Below, piece after piece: positions 6,666-14,172 of a DNA stretch of 21,382 bases; position 1 is the stretch's first letter, and each line of letters opens with the position of its first letter. A program made the position numbers and the translations under genes. This stretch comes from an uncultured Treponema sp. (GTDB lineage: Bacteria > Spirochaetota > Spirochaetia > Treponematales > Treponemataceae), in contig CALBGU010000134.1 of the NCBI GenBank assembly GCA_937893155.1, forward strand, positions 1 through 21,382. Direction: 5' to 3'. The notes under the pieces are model-generated. The model was not told the DNA's origin and searched no databases. It saw only the letters and a program-made list of their open reading frames with translations.

Positions 6666-8795
6666 TTATTTTCCCTCCTGTGCGCCTTGTGCACTCGCCT
6701 TTTGAGCATTGCTTTCTCGGCTTGTATCTCCCTCGCGCGAGTCGTTCGGGTCGAAGCGGGCGCGGATAGCCTTTTTGTGCGCACTGCGTTTGCTCCACGC
6801 GATAAGCCCTAAGAGCGCTAAGATGATAACGAGCACATACTGATTGAACAGCTTTGCAAGCGCCACCGCCGCACCGTTTCGCGCATTGAGCGTGTTGAGC
6901 GAAGACAATCCTTTTGTGCGCATTGAGCAAAGGTCTGCATTGCCGTTGAGGGAGTCAATCACGTTGCGCACGAAAATCGCAATCGGTTGAGTACCTGCCT
7001 CGTCGATGAGCTGCGGGCTGGTAATCGTAGACGTTGCCGCCACAAAGATTTTGCCTTTCTGCGCGCTTTTCTTGATGTGCGTTTCACTCGTCAGCGCTAT
7101 GGTGTTTTCTGCGCCCTCGGTTTGTTCGTCCTCTGTGCCGCTTTGGGCAACAGGGGCATCGAATGCGCTTTCAAACGAGCCTTCGAGCATAACGGCAAGA
7201 TTGTACGGCTTCATCTCTTCGGCTTTTGGCGCGGCAATCATATTCGGATTGAGGATAATGCCGTCGCTTTTAAGCCACGACTGCTCTGATGAATGAGCAA
7301 GCACGGTGGCTTTCACGCCGTCCGCCGCATTTGAAATATCGACTGCGCCTGTCTGCACAAAGAGCACGAAGCCCAAGTTTGCGCTTATAGGATTCTTTTG
7401 GTTTAACTCGCCGCGCTGAAGCATTGGCACCCAGTTCAAATCGAGTTTTCCCATACCCTGCTGTACGGTCGAATAGCATTTCTTGTCGTACACATAGCCT
7501 TTTTCGATTTTCGCGCCGTATTTGTCGAGGAGCGTAGAAAGCCCTGTTTCAATCGGCTCATAGGCTGGCTGATTGTAGAAATAGCTTTGCTGAGTGCCGT
7601 CCTGTACCTCAAGGAATGGGTCGATGAACAGCGCAAGGTTGCCGCCTTTCATTACGAATTGGTCGATTTTATAAAGCTCTGCCTCGCTGAACTCTGCTTT
7701 TGGTCCATTTATTACGAGCGTTTTGATGCCTGCGGGGATTGCGTCTTTGCTCAAATCGACCTCGGTGACGGAATACATATCGCTAAGGAGTGTTTCAAAC
7801 AGCGCCGCGCCTGCTTGGCTGTCGTTCAAGTCCGCCTCTCCGTGCCCGGTAACGTAGCCGATTTCCTGAATCTTAGACACGAGCGATTTCAGTGTGTCCT
7901 GTATGCTTTGCTCAAGGTCGTCTAATCCCGCCACGTCGTAGCCGAACAAACTGCGCTGTACACCGATAGGAACTGCCTTCGCGCTGTCTGCACCCTCGAG
8001 CACCAAGCCGAGTACGCCGCGATATTTCTCGCCCGAGCGCGTGGAAAACGACAGCCCCTGCACGCCGTAGGTGTTGATGAGATAATCGATTTCGTCGCCC
8101 GTGGGCTTCACGCTTTCAAAGTCAATGCGATTCATATTCCGCGCGTTCACGGTGCCGTAGCTTTCGCGCACGATTTTTTCCAAAGCCGCTGTATCGATGC
8201 CGAGCACGCTTAAATTGTCGCTTGCATACAGCGTCATCTTGATTTTTCCCTGCAAGCCCGACAGTGCGTTTGTGGTTGCAACCATATTCGCCATCTTGGT
8301 GGTGAGTTTGTATTCCAGTGCGTCGCTCGTCGTGATTTGGTCAATCGTTTCGATTCTGTCGGCATAGAGCAGCACCACGCCCATCCACGCCTGCTTAAAA
8401 CCGACTTCGTTGTCTTTTACTTCCTGAATCTGCACTTGGCGCACGTTGTATTTTTGCGCCATCTCTTGGTTTTCAGCGTTGTCCATATCGTAGAACTCGT
8501 AGCTGAACTTGCCGTTCGCAGCCCCTTTGTATTCCACGAGCAAATCGCGGACGTACTGCTCAACCGTGTTGTATGGAGACGGCAGATTGCTGCTGAAAAA
8601 CACCTTTACCGAAAGCGGCTCTTCCAGCGTCCGCACGGTCTGACGGCTGACGGCAGAGAGCGAATACGTCTTGTTCTGCGTGAGGTCAAAGCGCAAAAAC
8701 GCCTTGGCAGAAACGAGATTTGCCAAGATGAGCACGATAACAAAAAGCGCAAAGTCGCTCGCAGGATTCTTGAGCCATTTTATCACATTCTTCAT
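6666..8795 (-). CDS. GldG-like ABC-type auxiliary membrane protein
   Basis: This is a 709-residue protein. An N-terminal membrane helix (about 13-33, SDFALFVIVLILANLVSAKAF) is followed by the motif FDLTQNKTYSLSAVSRQTVRTLEEPLSVKVFFSSNLP, typical of the GldG/IFT52-like (ABC_transp_aux) family. The large periplasmic domain includes IQEIGYVTGHGEADL, LVINGPKAEFSEAEL and FVMKGGNLALFIDPF. These are GldG hallmarks, the last resembling a GATase-like fold. A C-terminal helix (YVLVIILALLGLIAWS, about 656-671) returns it to the membrane before a charged tail. In Bacteroidota, GldA-GldF-GldG are needed for gliding. Related clusters occur in many non-gliding bacteria with unknown cargo, as probably here. 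Its start lies 1 bp after the permease stop, with GAGGGG as ribosome-binding site. Confidence 0.88.
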   Translation of the reverse strand: MKNVIKWLKNPASDFALFVIVLILANLVSAKAFLRFDLTQNKTYSLSAVSRQTVRTLEEPLSVKVFFSSNLPSPYNTVEQYVRDLLVEYKGAANGKFSYEFYDMDNAENQEMAQKYNVRQVQIQEVKDNEVGFKQAWMGVVLLYADRIETIDQITTSDALEYKLTTKMANMVATTNALSGLQGKIKMTLYASDNLSVLGIDTAALEKIVRESYGTVNARNMNRIDFESVKPTGDEIDYLINTYGVQGLSFSTRSGEKYRGVLGLVLEGADSAKAVPIGVQRSLFGYDVAGLDDLEQSIQDTLKSLVSKIQEIGYVTGHGEADLNDSQAGAALFETLLSDMYSVTEVDLSKDAIPAGIKTLVINGPKAEFSEAELYKIDQFVMKGGNLALFIDPFLEVQDGTQQSYFYNQPAYEPIETGLSTLLDKYGAKIEKGYVYDKKCYSTVQQGMGKLDLNWVPMLQRGELNQKNPISANLGFVLFVQTGAVDISNAADGVKATVLAHSSEQSWLKSDGIILNPNMIAAPKAEEMKPYNLAVMLEGSFESAFDAPVAQSGTEDEQTEGAENTIALTSETHIKKSAQKGKIFVAATSTITSPQLIDEAGTQPIAIFVRNVIDSLNGNADLCSMRTKGLSSLNTLNARNGAAVALAKLFNQYVLVIILALLGLIAWSKRSAHKKAIRARFDPNDSREGDTSRESNAQKASAQGAQEGK

Positions 8796-8796
8796 A

Positions 8797-9510
8797 TTAG
8801 CCCCTCATTCCGTTCTGAATTGATTTCACCGTAAAGCCGAAAAACATCGCTGTAATCGAGATGAAATACAGCAAATCTCGGCTGTCGATAATGCCGCGCG
8901 CGATTGAATCGAAATGCGCCGTCGCCGAAAAGAACGACAGCAGTGCCACTGCGCTCGGCGGCAGCAAGACGAGGAACGACGACATAAACGACAGCAATGC
9001 ACACACGGCAAACGCAATAAAAAAGGCGATGATTTGATTTTTCGTGATGGAAGACGCAAAAAGCCCGATTGCCGTGAATGCGCCAATCAAAAACAGCGCG
9101 CCAACGTAGCCGCCGATGACGGGACCTGCGTCAATCGTGCCGAACGAAGCGGCGGTGATGACGTAAAACAGCGTGGGCAACAGCAAAAATGCCGAGCTTA
9201 AAAAACCCGCAATGAACTTCGCCGAAACGATTTCAAGCGGCGTTACGGGGAGCGTCAACAGCGTTTCAAAACTGCCGATTCGCTTTTCTTCCGACAGCAG
9301 CCGCATCGTGATTGCGGGCACAAAAAACGAGAGGAGAATGGGCAAAATAGAAAAGAAATTGCGCAATTCCGCCCTGTTTACCAAAAAGAATGTAGAAAAG
9401 AACAAAATCCCTGAAAAGACCAAAAACAAACACCCGACGATATACGCAATCGGGCTTGAAAAATAGGAGCGGAGTTCCCTCTGCGCCATAATACACGAAC
9501 TATTTTTCAT
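8797..9510 (-). CDS. ABC-2 type permease, GldF-like
   Basis: This is a 237-residue integral membrane protein with about six hydrophobic segments. It starts with a short cytosolic MAQRELRSYFSSPIAYIVG, the usual ABC-2 N-terminus (RELRSYF before the first helix). SEEKRIGSFETLLTLPVTPLEIVSAKF is the classic ABC-2 coupling loop before the third helix. It should form the membrane channel with the upstream ATPase. The gene overlaps the ATPase gene by 11 bp (9500-9510). The chosen ATG is supported by GGGAG 7 nt upstream; the internal ATG at 9489 has none. Direction of transport in such systems is generally export, and the substrate is unknown. Confidence 0.9.
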   Translation of the reverse strand: MKNSSCIMAQRELRSYFSSPIAYIVGCLFLVFSGILFFSTFFLVNRAELRNFFSILPILLSFFVPAITMRLLSEEKRIGSFETLLTLPVTPLEIVSAKFIAGFLSSAFLLLPTLFYVITAASFGTIDAGPVIGGYVGALFLIGAFTAIGLFASSITKNQIIAFFIAFAVCALLSFMSSFLVLLPPSAVALLSFFSATAHFDSIARGIIDSRDLLYFISITAMFFGFTVKSIQNGMRG

Positions 9511-10456
9511 CAGAAGCTCCCTGTGCCGTGATTTCGTGGAAAATATCTTCTAGGCTGTTCTTTTTCATCGAAAGTTCGTAGAGATTCCAGCCCTTCTCGC
9601 TCACCGCCCGCGCAATTTCGGGGCGCACCTCGGCATCTCCCTTGAGATGTGCCAGCACCGACACCGCCGTGCTGTCCGCCTCTATCTTCTCTGCGTCTTG
9701 TGCCCGCGACACTGAATCCACGCCATTTATCGCCGAAATCCGCTCGATAAGCTCTGCCTCTGTGCAACTGCCTGCGCTCACAAGCACCGCGGCTTTGTGC
9801 CCGTAGCGTTCTTTGAGCGCCGCCGTGGAACTGTCTGCCGCCAATTTGCCGCGCGAAATGATAATCACGCGGGAGCACATCATCTCAACTTCGCTCAAAA
9901 TGTGCGTGGAGATGATAACCGTGCGCGTCTTGCCGATTTCCTTGATTAACTCGCGCACATCGACTGCTTGATTCGGGTCAAGACCGCCCGTCGGCTCGTC
10001 CAAAATCAAAATCTCGGGGTCGCTCATCAGCGCGTGTGCCAAACCGACTCTCTGGCGGTTGCCGCGGGAAAGGTCGGCGATATTTTTGTGCATCACCTCA
10101 GAAAGCCCGCATTCCCGCGCGAGCTTTTCCACCTTCGCCTCGTCTTGCCCCTGCATTTTTGCAATGTAGCACAGATAGTCAAACACAATCATATCGGGGT
10201 ACAGTGGCGCGCTTTCGGGCATATAGCCGATTTTTGCCTTGCAGGCAACGCTGTTTTCGGTGATATTTTTTCCGTCGATAAGAACAGTTCCCGCGCTTGG
10301 CTCAAGATAGCCCGTAATCATACGCATTGTCGTGGTTTTTCCTGCGCCGTTTGGACCCAAAAGCCCCACGATTTCGCCTGTTTTAATGGAAAAACTTACA
10401 TCGTCTACAGCACGAAAATCGCCGAAAAAGCGCGAAACGTGCGATAATTCAATCAT
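9500..10456 (-). CDS. ABC transporter ATP-binding protein, GldA-like
   Basis: This 318-residue protein has a complete nucleotide-binding domain. It has Walker A GLLGPNGAGKTTT (31-43), Q-loop region IGYMPESAPLYPDM (76-89), an atypical signature LSRGNRQRVGLAHAL (129-143) with SRGNR in place of SGGQ, Walker B ILILDEPTGGLDP (149-161), and switch histidine STHIL (183-187). The SxGxRQRVG signature variant is usual in the CcmA/NatA/GldA group that powers ABC-2 permeases. The C-terminal ~100 residues form the alpha/beta extension of that group. It is first in the operon, with GGAGG 7 nt before ATG and a clear promoter upstream. It energises the permease encoded next. Confidence 0.93.
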   Translation of the reverse strand: MIELSHVSRFFGDFRAVDDVSFSIKTGEIVGLLGPNGAGKTTTMRMITGYLEPSAGTVLIDGKNITENSVACKAKIGYMPESAPLYPDMIVFDYLCYIAKMQGQDEAKVEKLARECGLSEVMHKNIADLSRGNRQRVGLAHALMSDPEILILDEPTGGLDPNQAVDVRELIKEIGKTRTVIISTHILSEVEMMCSRVIIISRGKLAADSSTAALKERYGHKAAVLVSAGSCTEAELIERISAINGVDSVSRAQDAEKIEADSTAVSVLAHLKGDAEVRPEIARAVSEKGWNLYELSMKKNSLEDIFHEITAQGASDEK

Positions 10457-10489
10457 TAAAATCCCTCCACATATTTTCTTATAAAAAAA

Positions 10490-10518
10490 ATCGTAGCAAT
10501 ATGTTTCAAAAGCGTCAA
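10490..10518 (-). promoter_or_regulatory. Sigma-70-type promoter of the Gld-type operon
   Basis: On the minus strand TTGACG (10518-10513), an exact 17-bp spacer and TACGAT (10495-10490) lie 34 bp before the ATPase ATG. GGAGGG (10468-10463) provides the ribosome-binding site in the resulting short leader. Confidence 0.65.
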
Positions 10519-10614
10519 TAAATGACTTGTTAGAGCACCTTTTGCCTTTCCGCTCAAAAAAGGGCAGATTCCTGTATGCAAAACCGTCCGCTTTTTTCTG
10601 GAGCGAGCATTTTG

Positions 10615-10737
10615 ATTGAAAATATATCGAAAAGAAATATTTTCAATTTGTTTTCTTTGCAAATTGATTGTCAATCTTTATTTTTAATTGATTTGCAAAG
10701 AAAAACATCTAAAAATATATTTTTTTCTACTATATTT
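10615..10737. repeat. Cluster of three inverted repeats in AT-rich DNA
   Basis: Arm pair 1: ATTGAAAATAT (10615-10625) and ATATTTTCAAT (10637-10647), 11 bp perfect with an 11-nt loop. Arm pair 2: TTTTCTTTGCAAAT (10651-10664) and ATTTGCAAAGAAAA (10691-10704), 14 bp perfect with a 26-nt loop that itself contains GATTG-t-CAATC. Arm pair 3: AAATATA (10713-10719) and TATATTT (10731-10737). They could act as RNA hairpins ending the upstream operon, or as protein-binding sites controlling the Gld operon. Neither is proven by sequence alone. Confidence 0.8.
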
Positions 10738-10839
10738 CAAAGAAAACAATATAAAAAGACTTATTGTCTATCTATTTTCAGAGCAAATGAACTAACAAAA
10801 CCTTTTGTCAATTTATTTGCATACGGTTAACCCCAAGAA

Positions 10840-11832
10840 TCAGTCGAGCGAATCCCATTCGGCAAGAACAAAGTCGCGGCGGGCGGCTGACGAGAAAATG
10901 TCGTACGGCAAAAGCACCATTTCGCTCTTGCGTTTGAGGTTTTCGCTCGGCGCAACGTCGGTTCGGACGCTTCGGCGGTGCCACGTTTGCGCGATGTACG
11001 TCTGCACGGTCTTTGAGAGCGCAAAATCAATGAAGCGCTCGGCGTTTTCGCGGTGCTCTGCCCCGTTTATGAGCGCGATTCCGTCGGGCACGATAATGGT
11101 GCCGTCGGCGGGATACACGATGGCGAGGCTGCTTTCTCCGTGTTCTTCGCGGTAGGAAAGCGCGGCATCTTCGCTGGTGAATCCCACAAAATATTCGCCG
11201 CTTGCCACCGCTTTGTGCACGCTGGGCGCGGATTCGGCGAGTCCTGCATCGGAGGCTTGGCTTTTTATTGCGCCGAGAAGCGCCCAGTTTTCCGCGGGAT
11301 AGCCCGTCTGCAAAATGGCATTCAAAATGGAATATGCCGAGCCTGATTTTGCGGGGTTCGGAATGAAAATGCGCTTTTTGAAATACGGTTTTGCCAAGTC
11401 TTGCCAGCGTTGGGGTGCCCGGTCTTGTGGCACAAGTTCTCCGTTATACACGATGACCATCGTCATCAGGCTGAACGGCAGCCAGCGCGCGCCATAATCG
11501 GTTTCGAGCGCGCTTTTTTGCGGTGAATCATACGGCGCGAACAGGGCGTTTTCGGCTTCAAGGCTTTCGATTCCGCCGCCCCAAAACACGTCGGCGCGGG
11601 CATTTTCGTTGGTTTTGAGGCGCAAAAGCAGTTCGCTGGTGCCGCCGTACACCGCTTGAACGCGCAGATTGGTGCGCTGGCGGAATTCTCTGATGACCGC
11701 TTTTGTTTTGGCTTCGGAATGCGGTGTGTAGATAACGAGTTCGGCACAAACGGCGTTCTGTTCGGCATTTTTTTTGCACGAACTCAAAAGCGGCGCGGCG
11801 AGCAAAACGGAGAGAAAAACAATTTTTTTCAT
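10840..11832 (-). CDS. Ferric-type (FbpA/AfuA-like) ABC substrate-binding lipoprotein, orphan
   Basis: This is a 330-residue protein. MKKIVFLSVLLAAPLLSSCKK is a lipoprotein signal with lipobox LSSC, so it is a membrane-anchored periplasmic binding protein. ELVIYTPHSEAKTKAVIREFRQRTNLRVQAVYGGTSELLLRL and ADVFWGGGIESL match the SBP_bac_6/13 group that binds ferric iron, and in related branches phosphonates or other anions. LSKTVQTYIAQTWHRRSVRTDV fits the C-terminal region. The frame can be extended to a TTG at 11859, but that would bury the signal peptide, so the ATG at 11832 is chosen. No permease or ATPase for it is present. It follows slyX by 23 bp and an ABC exporter, so the metal-uptake partner must be elsewhere. 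Confidence 0.82.
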   Translation of the reverse strand: MKKIVFLSVLLAAPLLSSCKKNAEQNAVCAELVIYTPHSEAKTKAVIREFRQRTNLRVQAVYGGTSELLLRLKTNENARADVFWGGGIESLEAENALFAPYDSPQKSALETDYGARWLPFSLMTMVIVYNGELVPQDRAPQRWQDLAKPYFKKRIFIPNPAKSGSAYSILNAILQTGYPAENWALLGAIKSQASDAGLAESAPSVHKAVASGEYFVGFTSEDAALSYREEHGESSLAIVYPADGTIIVPDGIALINGAEHRENAERFIDFALSKTVQTYIAQTWHRRSVRTDVAPSENLKRKSEMVLLPYDIFSSAARRDFVLAEWDSLD

Positions 11833-11855
11833 TTTCAGCACGGCTCGGCAAAAAA

Positions 11856-12074
11856 TCAATAATGCGGCGGTTTTCGGTTCGGGATTTCTTCGAGGCTGTC
11901 TAAAAGTTCGCGGAATCGGGCGGAGAGAACGCGGTTTTCTTCGCGCAGAACGTCGATTTCTTTGGTTTGCGACACGGCAACGTCCTGCAATTTATTCACA
12001 AAATCTTCCAAATACGACAGCTTTGTTTCAAGCGCGGTCAATCTTTCATTCGTTTCTGTTTCCATAGTGTGCAT
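11856..12074 (-). CDS. slyX: SlyX-family small coiled-coil protein
   Basis: This is a 72-residue protein. METETNERLTALETKLSYLEDFVNKLQDVAVSQTKEIDVLREENRVLSARF is one continuous heptad-rich helix, and the C-terminus ends in PPHY, the signature of SlyX. SlyX proteins are about 70 residues long, cytosolic and of unknown function. The ATG at 12074 is chosen because AGAGGA lies 9 nt upstream; an ATG three codons later (12065) is possible. An upstream GTG (12125) would overlap the exporter gene and gives an uncharacteristic extension. It lies 23 bp after the exporter stop and 23 bp before the binding lipoprotein, so it is the middle gene of a three-gene operon. Confidence 0.85.
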   Translation of the reverse strand: MHTMETETNERLTALETKLSYLEDFVNKLQDVAVSQTKEIDVLREENRVLSARFRELLDSLEEIPNRKPPHY

Positions 12075-12097
12075 TTTCGTTTTTCCTCTAGTAAAAG

Positions 12098-13855
12098 TCA
12101 AGACGCGCTGTTTTGCGCGTTCCACAGCGACGCATAGAGCGCGTTTTTTGCCAGCAATTCATCGTGAGTGCCGATTTCGGCGATTCCGTCGTCTTTAACC
12201 ACGGCGATTTTGTTCGCGTTTCTGACGGTGCTTAGACGGTGCGCGATGACCAGCACGGTGCGTCCGCGCGAAAGTTCGTCAAAACTGCGCTGGATTTTGG
12301 CTTCGGTTTGGCTGTCGAGCGCGCTGGTGGCTTCGTCCAAGATGAGAATCGGCGGGTTTTTGAGGAAAATGCGGGCGATAGAAATGCGCTGTTTTTGTCC
12401 GCCGGAAAGTTTTATGCCGCGTTCGCCCACAATCGACGAAAATCCGTCGGGGAGCGCGAGAATGTCGTCCAAAATCTCGGCGCGGCGGGCGGCTTCTTCG
12501 ATTTCGGCATCGGTGGCATCGGGTTTTCCGTAGGCGATGTTCTCGCGGATTGTGCCTGCAAAAAGAAACACGTCCTGCTGCACAATGCCGATTTGGCGGC
12601 GCAACGACGAGAGCGTGAAATCGCGGATATCCGTGCCGTCGAGGGTGATTTTTCCCGCCGTTGCGTCGTAGAAGCGCGGGAGCAGATTGCAAATGGTGGT
12701 TTTGCCGCTGCCCGATGAGCCGACGAGCGCGACGGTTTCGCCGGAATTGATTTTGAGATTGAGGTTTTGGAGCACGGGAATGCCCGACACATACGAAAAA
12801 TCCACGGCGCAAAATGCGATGTCGCCTTTGACGTGCTCAATGTCGCGGGCATTTTCGTTTTCGGCGGTGCTGTTGTCGCTTCGCATAATTTCGGCGAATC
12901 GCGAAAATCCTGCGATTCCCACCGAAAATTGCTCGACTAAGCCTGTCAGTCGCTTTACGGGCTGCAAAAATGCCGTAACGAACAGATTTGCTGCGATGAG
13001 GTCGCCGAGCGTCATTTCGCCTTTCATCACAAAATAACCGCCTGCACCAAGCACGACGACGCCCATAATGCTCGACAAAAAATCTTTGCGGCTCAAAAAA
13101 ACCGCCATCGCGCGATAATACTGCGATTTTGCCGTAAAAAAACGCTGATTGCTTTGTTCAAATCGTTCCTGCTCAAAGCGTTCATTTGTGAATGCTTTGG
13201 TGGTGCGCACGCCCGAAATCGCGCTTTCGATGTCGCTGTTGATTTCGGCGGTTACGCCTTTTACGCGGCGGCTGGTGTCTATCATCGCTTTTCGGGAAAA
13301 CAGCATTGCGGCAAGGAGCGCGGGAAACACGATGAAAATGATAAGCGCGAGTTGCCAGCGCACCGACAGCATTATCACGAACGAACCGATGAGCGTGAGG
13401 ACGGAGATAAACAGGTCTTCGGGTCCGTGGTGCGCCATTTCGCTGATTTCAAATAAGTCCGTGGTGATGCGGCTCATAATTTTTCCGGTGCGGTGCGAGT
13501 CAAAAAACGCGAAACTTTGGTTTTGAATGTGGCAAAACACGTCGCGGCGCATATCGGTTTCCACGTGCACGCCGAACATATGCCCAAAATAGGTGACAAA
13601 CACGTTTGCAAGCGTGTGAAGAATGTAGGCGAGCGTGCAGACGGCGATGACCGCGGTAAATGCGGCGAGCGTTTTTTCGGGTGCGGATTGATAGCGCGGC
13701 AACAGCGTGTTGATTGTCCAGCGCGACACGACGGGGAATGCCACATCGACGGCGGCGACAAACAGAGCGCATATCATATCTGCGATAAACAGCGTTTTGT
13801 GCGGCTTAAAATACGAAAAAAACAGTGCAATATTTGATTTGGGAAGCGATTTCAT
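12098..13855 (-). CDS. MsbA/LmrA-type ABC exporter (fused membrane and ATPase domains)
   Basis: This is a 585-residue half-transporter. Residues about 15-310 contain six membrane helices of the type-I exporter fold (ALFFSYFKPHKTLFIADMICALFVAAVDVAFP onward; coupling helix region DSHRTGKIMSRITTD). The ATPase domain shows Walker A LVGSSGSGKTT (about 372-382), Q-loop IGIVQQDVFLF, signature LSGGQKQRISIARIFL (about 479-494), Walker B ILILDEATSALDS (about 501-513) and H-loop IAHRLS. It should work as a homodimer exporting a lipid, peptide or drug; the substrate is unknown. The frame is open upstream to a GTG at 14011, but a terminator lies inside that extension. ATG 13855 gives the normal family start and length. 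It lacks a ribosome-binding site (see promoter). Confidence 0.92.
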   Translation of the reverse strand: MKSLPKSNIALFFSYFKPHKTLFIADMICALFVAAVDVAFPVVSRWTINTLLPRYQSAPEKTLAAFTAVIAVCTLAYILHTLANVFVTYFGHMFGVHVETDMRRDVFCHIQNQSFAFFDSHRTGKIMSRITTDLFEISEMAHHGPEDLFISVLTLIGSFVIMLSVRWQLALIIFIVFPALLAAMLFSRKAMIDTSRRVKGVTAEINSDIESAISGVRTTKAFTNERFEQERFEQSNQRFFTAKSQYYRAMAVFLSRKDFLSSIMGVVVLGAGGYFVMKGEMTLGDLIAANLFVTAFLQPVKRLTGLVEQFSVGIAGFSRFAEIMRSDNSTAENENARDIEHVKGDIAFCAVDFSYVSGIPVLQNLNLKINSGETVALVGSSGSGKTTICNLLPRFYDATAGKITLDGTDIRDFTLSSLRRQIGIVQQDVFLFAGTIRENIAYGKPDATDAEIEEAARRAEILDDILALPDGFSSIVGERGIKLSGGQKQRISIARIFLKNPPILILDEATSALDSQTEAKIQRSFDELSRGRTVLVIAHRLSTVRNANKIAVVKDDGIAEIGTHDELLAKNALYASLWNAQNSAS

Positions 13856-13861
13856 ATCGCA

Positions 13862-13890
13862 ATTATGCCGATTGCGCGCAATTTTCTCAA
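13862..13890 (-). promoter_or_regulatory. Candidate promoter giving a leaderless exporter mRNA
   Basis: On the minus strand TTGAGA (13890-13885), an exact 17-bp spacer and CATAAT (13867-13862) end 6 nt before the ATG at 13855. The start site would fall on or next to the start codon. That agrees with the absence of a Shine-Dalgarno sequence. The spacer contains the palindrome TTGCGCGCAA. Confidence 0.5.
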
Positions 13891-13910
13891 GCAGAAAAAA
13901 CGCATTGGGC

Positions 13911-13961
13911 AAAAAAACGCTCCCCACCGAAAAACAAGGAGCGGAAACACGATGGGGAGCG
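13911..13961 (-). terminator. Minus-strand intrinsic terminator upstream of the ABC exporter promoter
   Basis: Read on the minus strand, CGCTCCCCA (13961-13953) pairs with TGGGGAGCG (13926-13918), followed at once by seven T (13917-13911). The 26-nt loop contains a second CGCTCC (13943-13938) that can pair with the same GGAGCG arm, giving an alternative shorter hairpin with the same T tract. It must end a transcript that begins further right, within the ~210 bp before the sugar operon. No gene is visible there. Confidence 0.75.
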
Positions 13962-14115
13962 AAGGAGATTTTTATACACAATGTATCGGCTATAATGCGC
14001 AAAAATAACACGAAAAAGAACGTTTCTTTTTTTTGTCTGCATACATTCTAAAAACACCGTCAGAAAAATTTTTGAAGCGGTGGAGAATTTTCTACATTTG
14101 TTCAGTTTTCTCGCG

Positions 14116-14143
14116 TTGTTCTTTGCGCAATCTGATTTATCCT
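14116..14143 (+). promoter_or_regulatory. Weak promoter candidate for the sugar importer operon
   Basis: TTGTTC (14116-14121), a 16-bp spacer and TATCCT (14138-14143) lie 29 bp before the ATG at 14173. The match is weak, as would suit an activated catabolic operon. TATAAT at 13991-13996 is an alternative -10. Confidence 0.3.
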
Positions 14144-14172
14144 GTAGATATGTTTATTACGCGGAGGACATT

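Larger units (their letters stand above)
10457..10839. other. AT-rich gene-free interval between two minus-strand operons
   Basis: This 383-bp stretch is much more AT-rich than either neighbour. It holds the Gld operon promoter near 10490-10518 and a cluster of inverted repeats at 10615-10737. A small palindrome (ACAAAA-cc-TTTTGT, 10795-10808) lies near the end of the binding-protein gene. Short open frames across it (84 codons plus, 72 codons minus) lack ribosome-binding sites and look accidental. I see no canonical terminator with a T tract for the upstream gene. Confidence 0.7.
13856..14172. other. Divergent intergenic region, exporter operon versus sugar importer operon
   Basis: This 317-bp gap holds the exporter promoter (13862-13890), the minus-strand terminator (13911-13961), a plus-strand TATAAT (13991-13996) with only a poor -35, and a weak promoter candidate close to the sugar gene (14116-14143). 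No coding potential is convincing. A small minus-strand RNA of under ~200 nt ending at the terminator is possible. Confidence 0.55.

Noticed and set aside
8337..8834. 165-codon open frame on the plus strand opposite the GldG-like gene
   Set aside because: It is a shadow of a well-supported gene. It has no ribosome-binding site and no recognisable domain.
10456..10830. Short open frames in the AT-rich gap (84 codons plus, 72 codons minus)
   Set aside because: They have low-complexity composition and no ribosome-binding sites. They overlap inverted repeats and the Gld promoter.
11833..11859. N-terminal extension of the ferric-type lipoprotein to a TTG at 11859
   Set aside because: It would displace the lipoprotein signal peptide from the N-terminus; ATG 11832 starts a canonical signal.
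12075..12125. GTG start for SlyX overlapping the exporter gene
   Set aside because: The added residues are not SlyX-like, and ATG 12074 has AGAGGA at proper distance.
13500..13837. Several 90-114-codon frames within the ABC exporter
   Set aside because: Out-of-frame shadows of the exporter coding sequence, rich in Arg/His/Cys as expected from reading GC-biased codons in the wrong frame.
13856..14011. N-terminal extension of the ABC exporter to a GTG at 14011
   Set aside because: It would carry a strong terminator inside the coding region and adds 52 residues not seen in the family.
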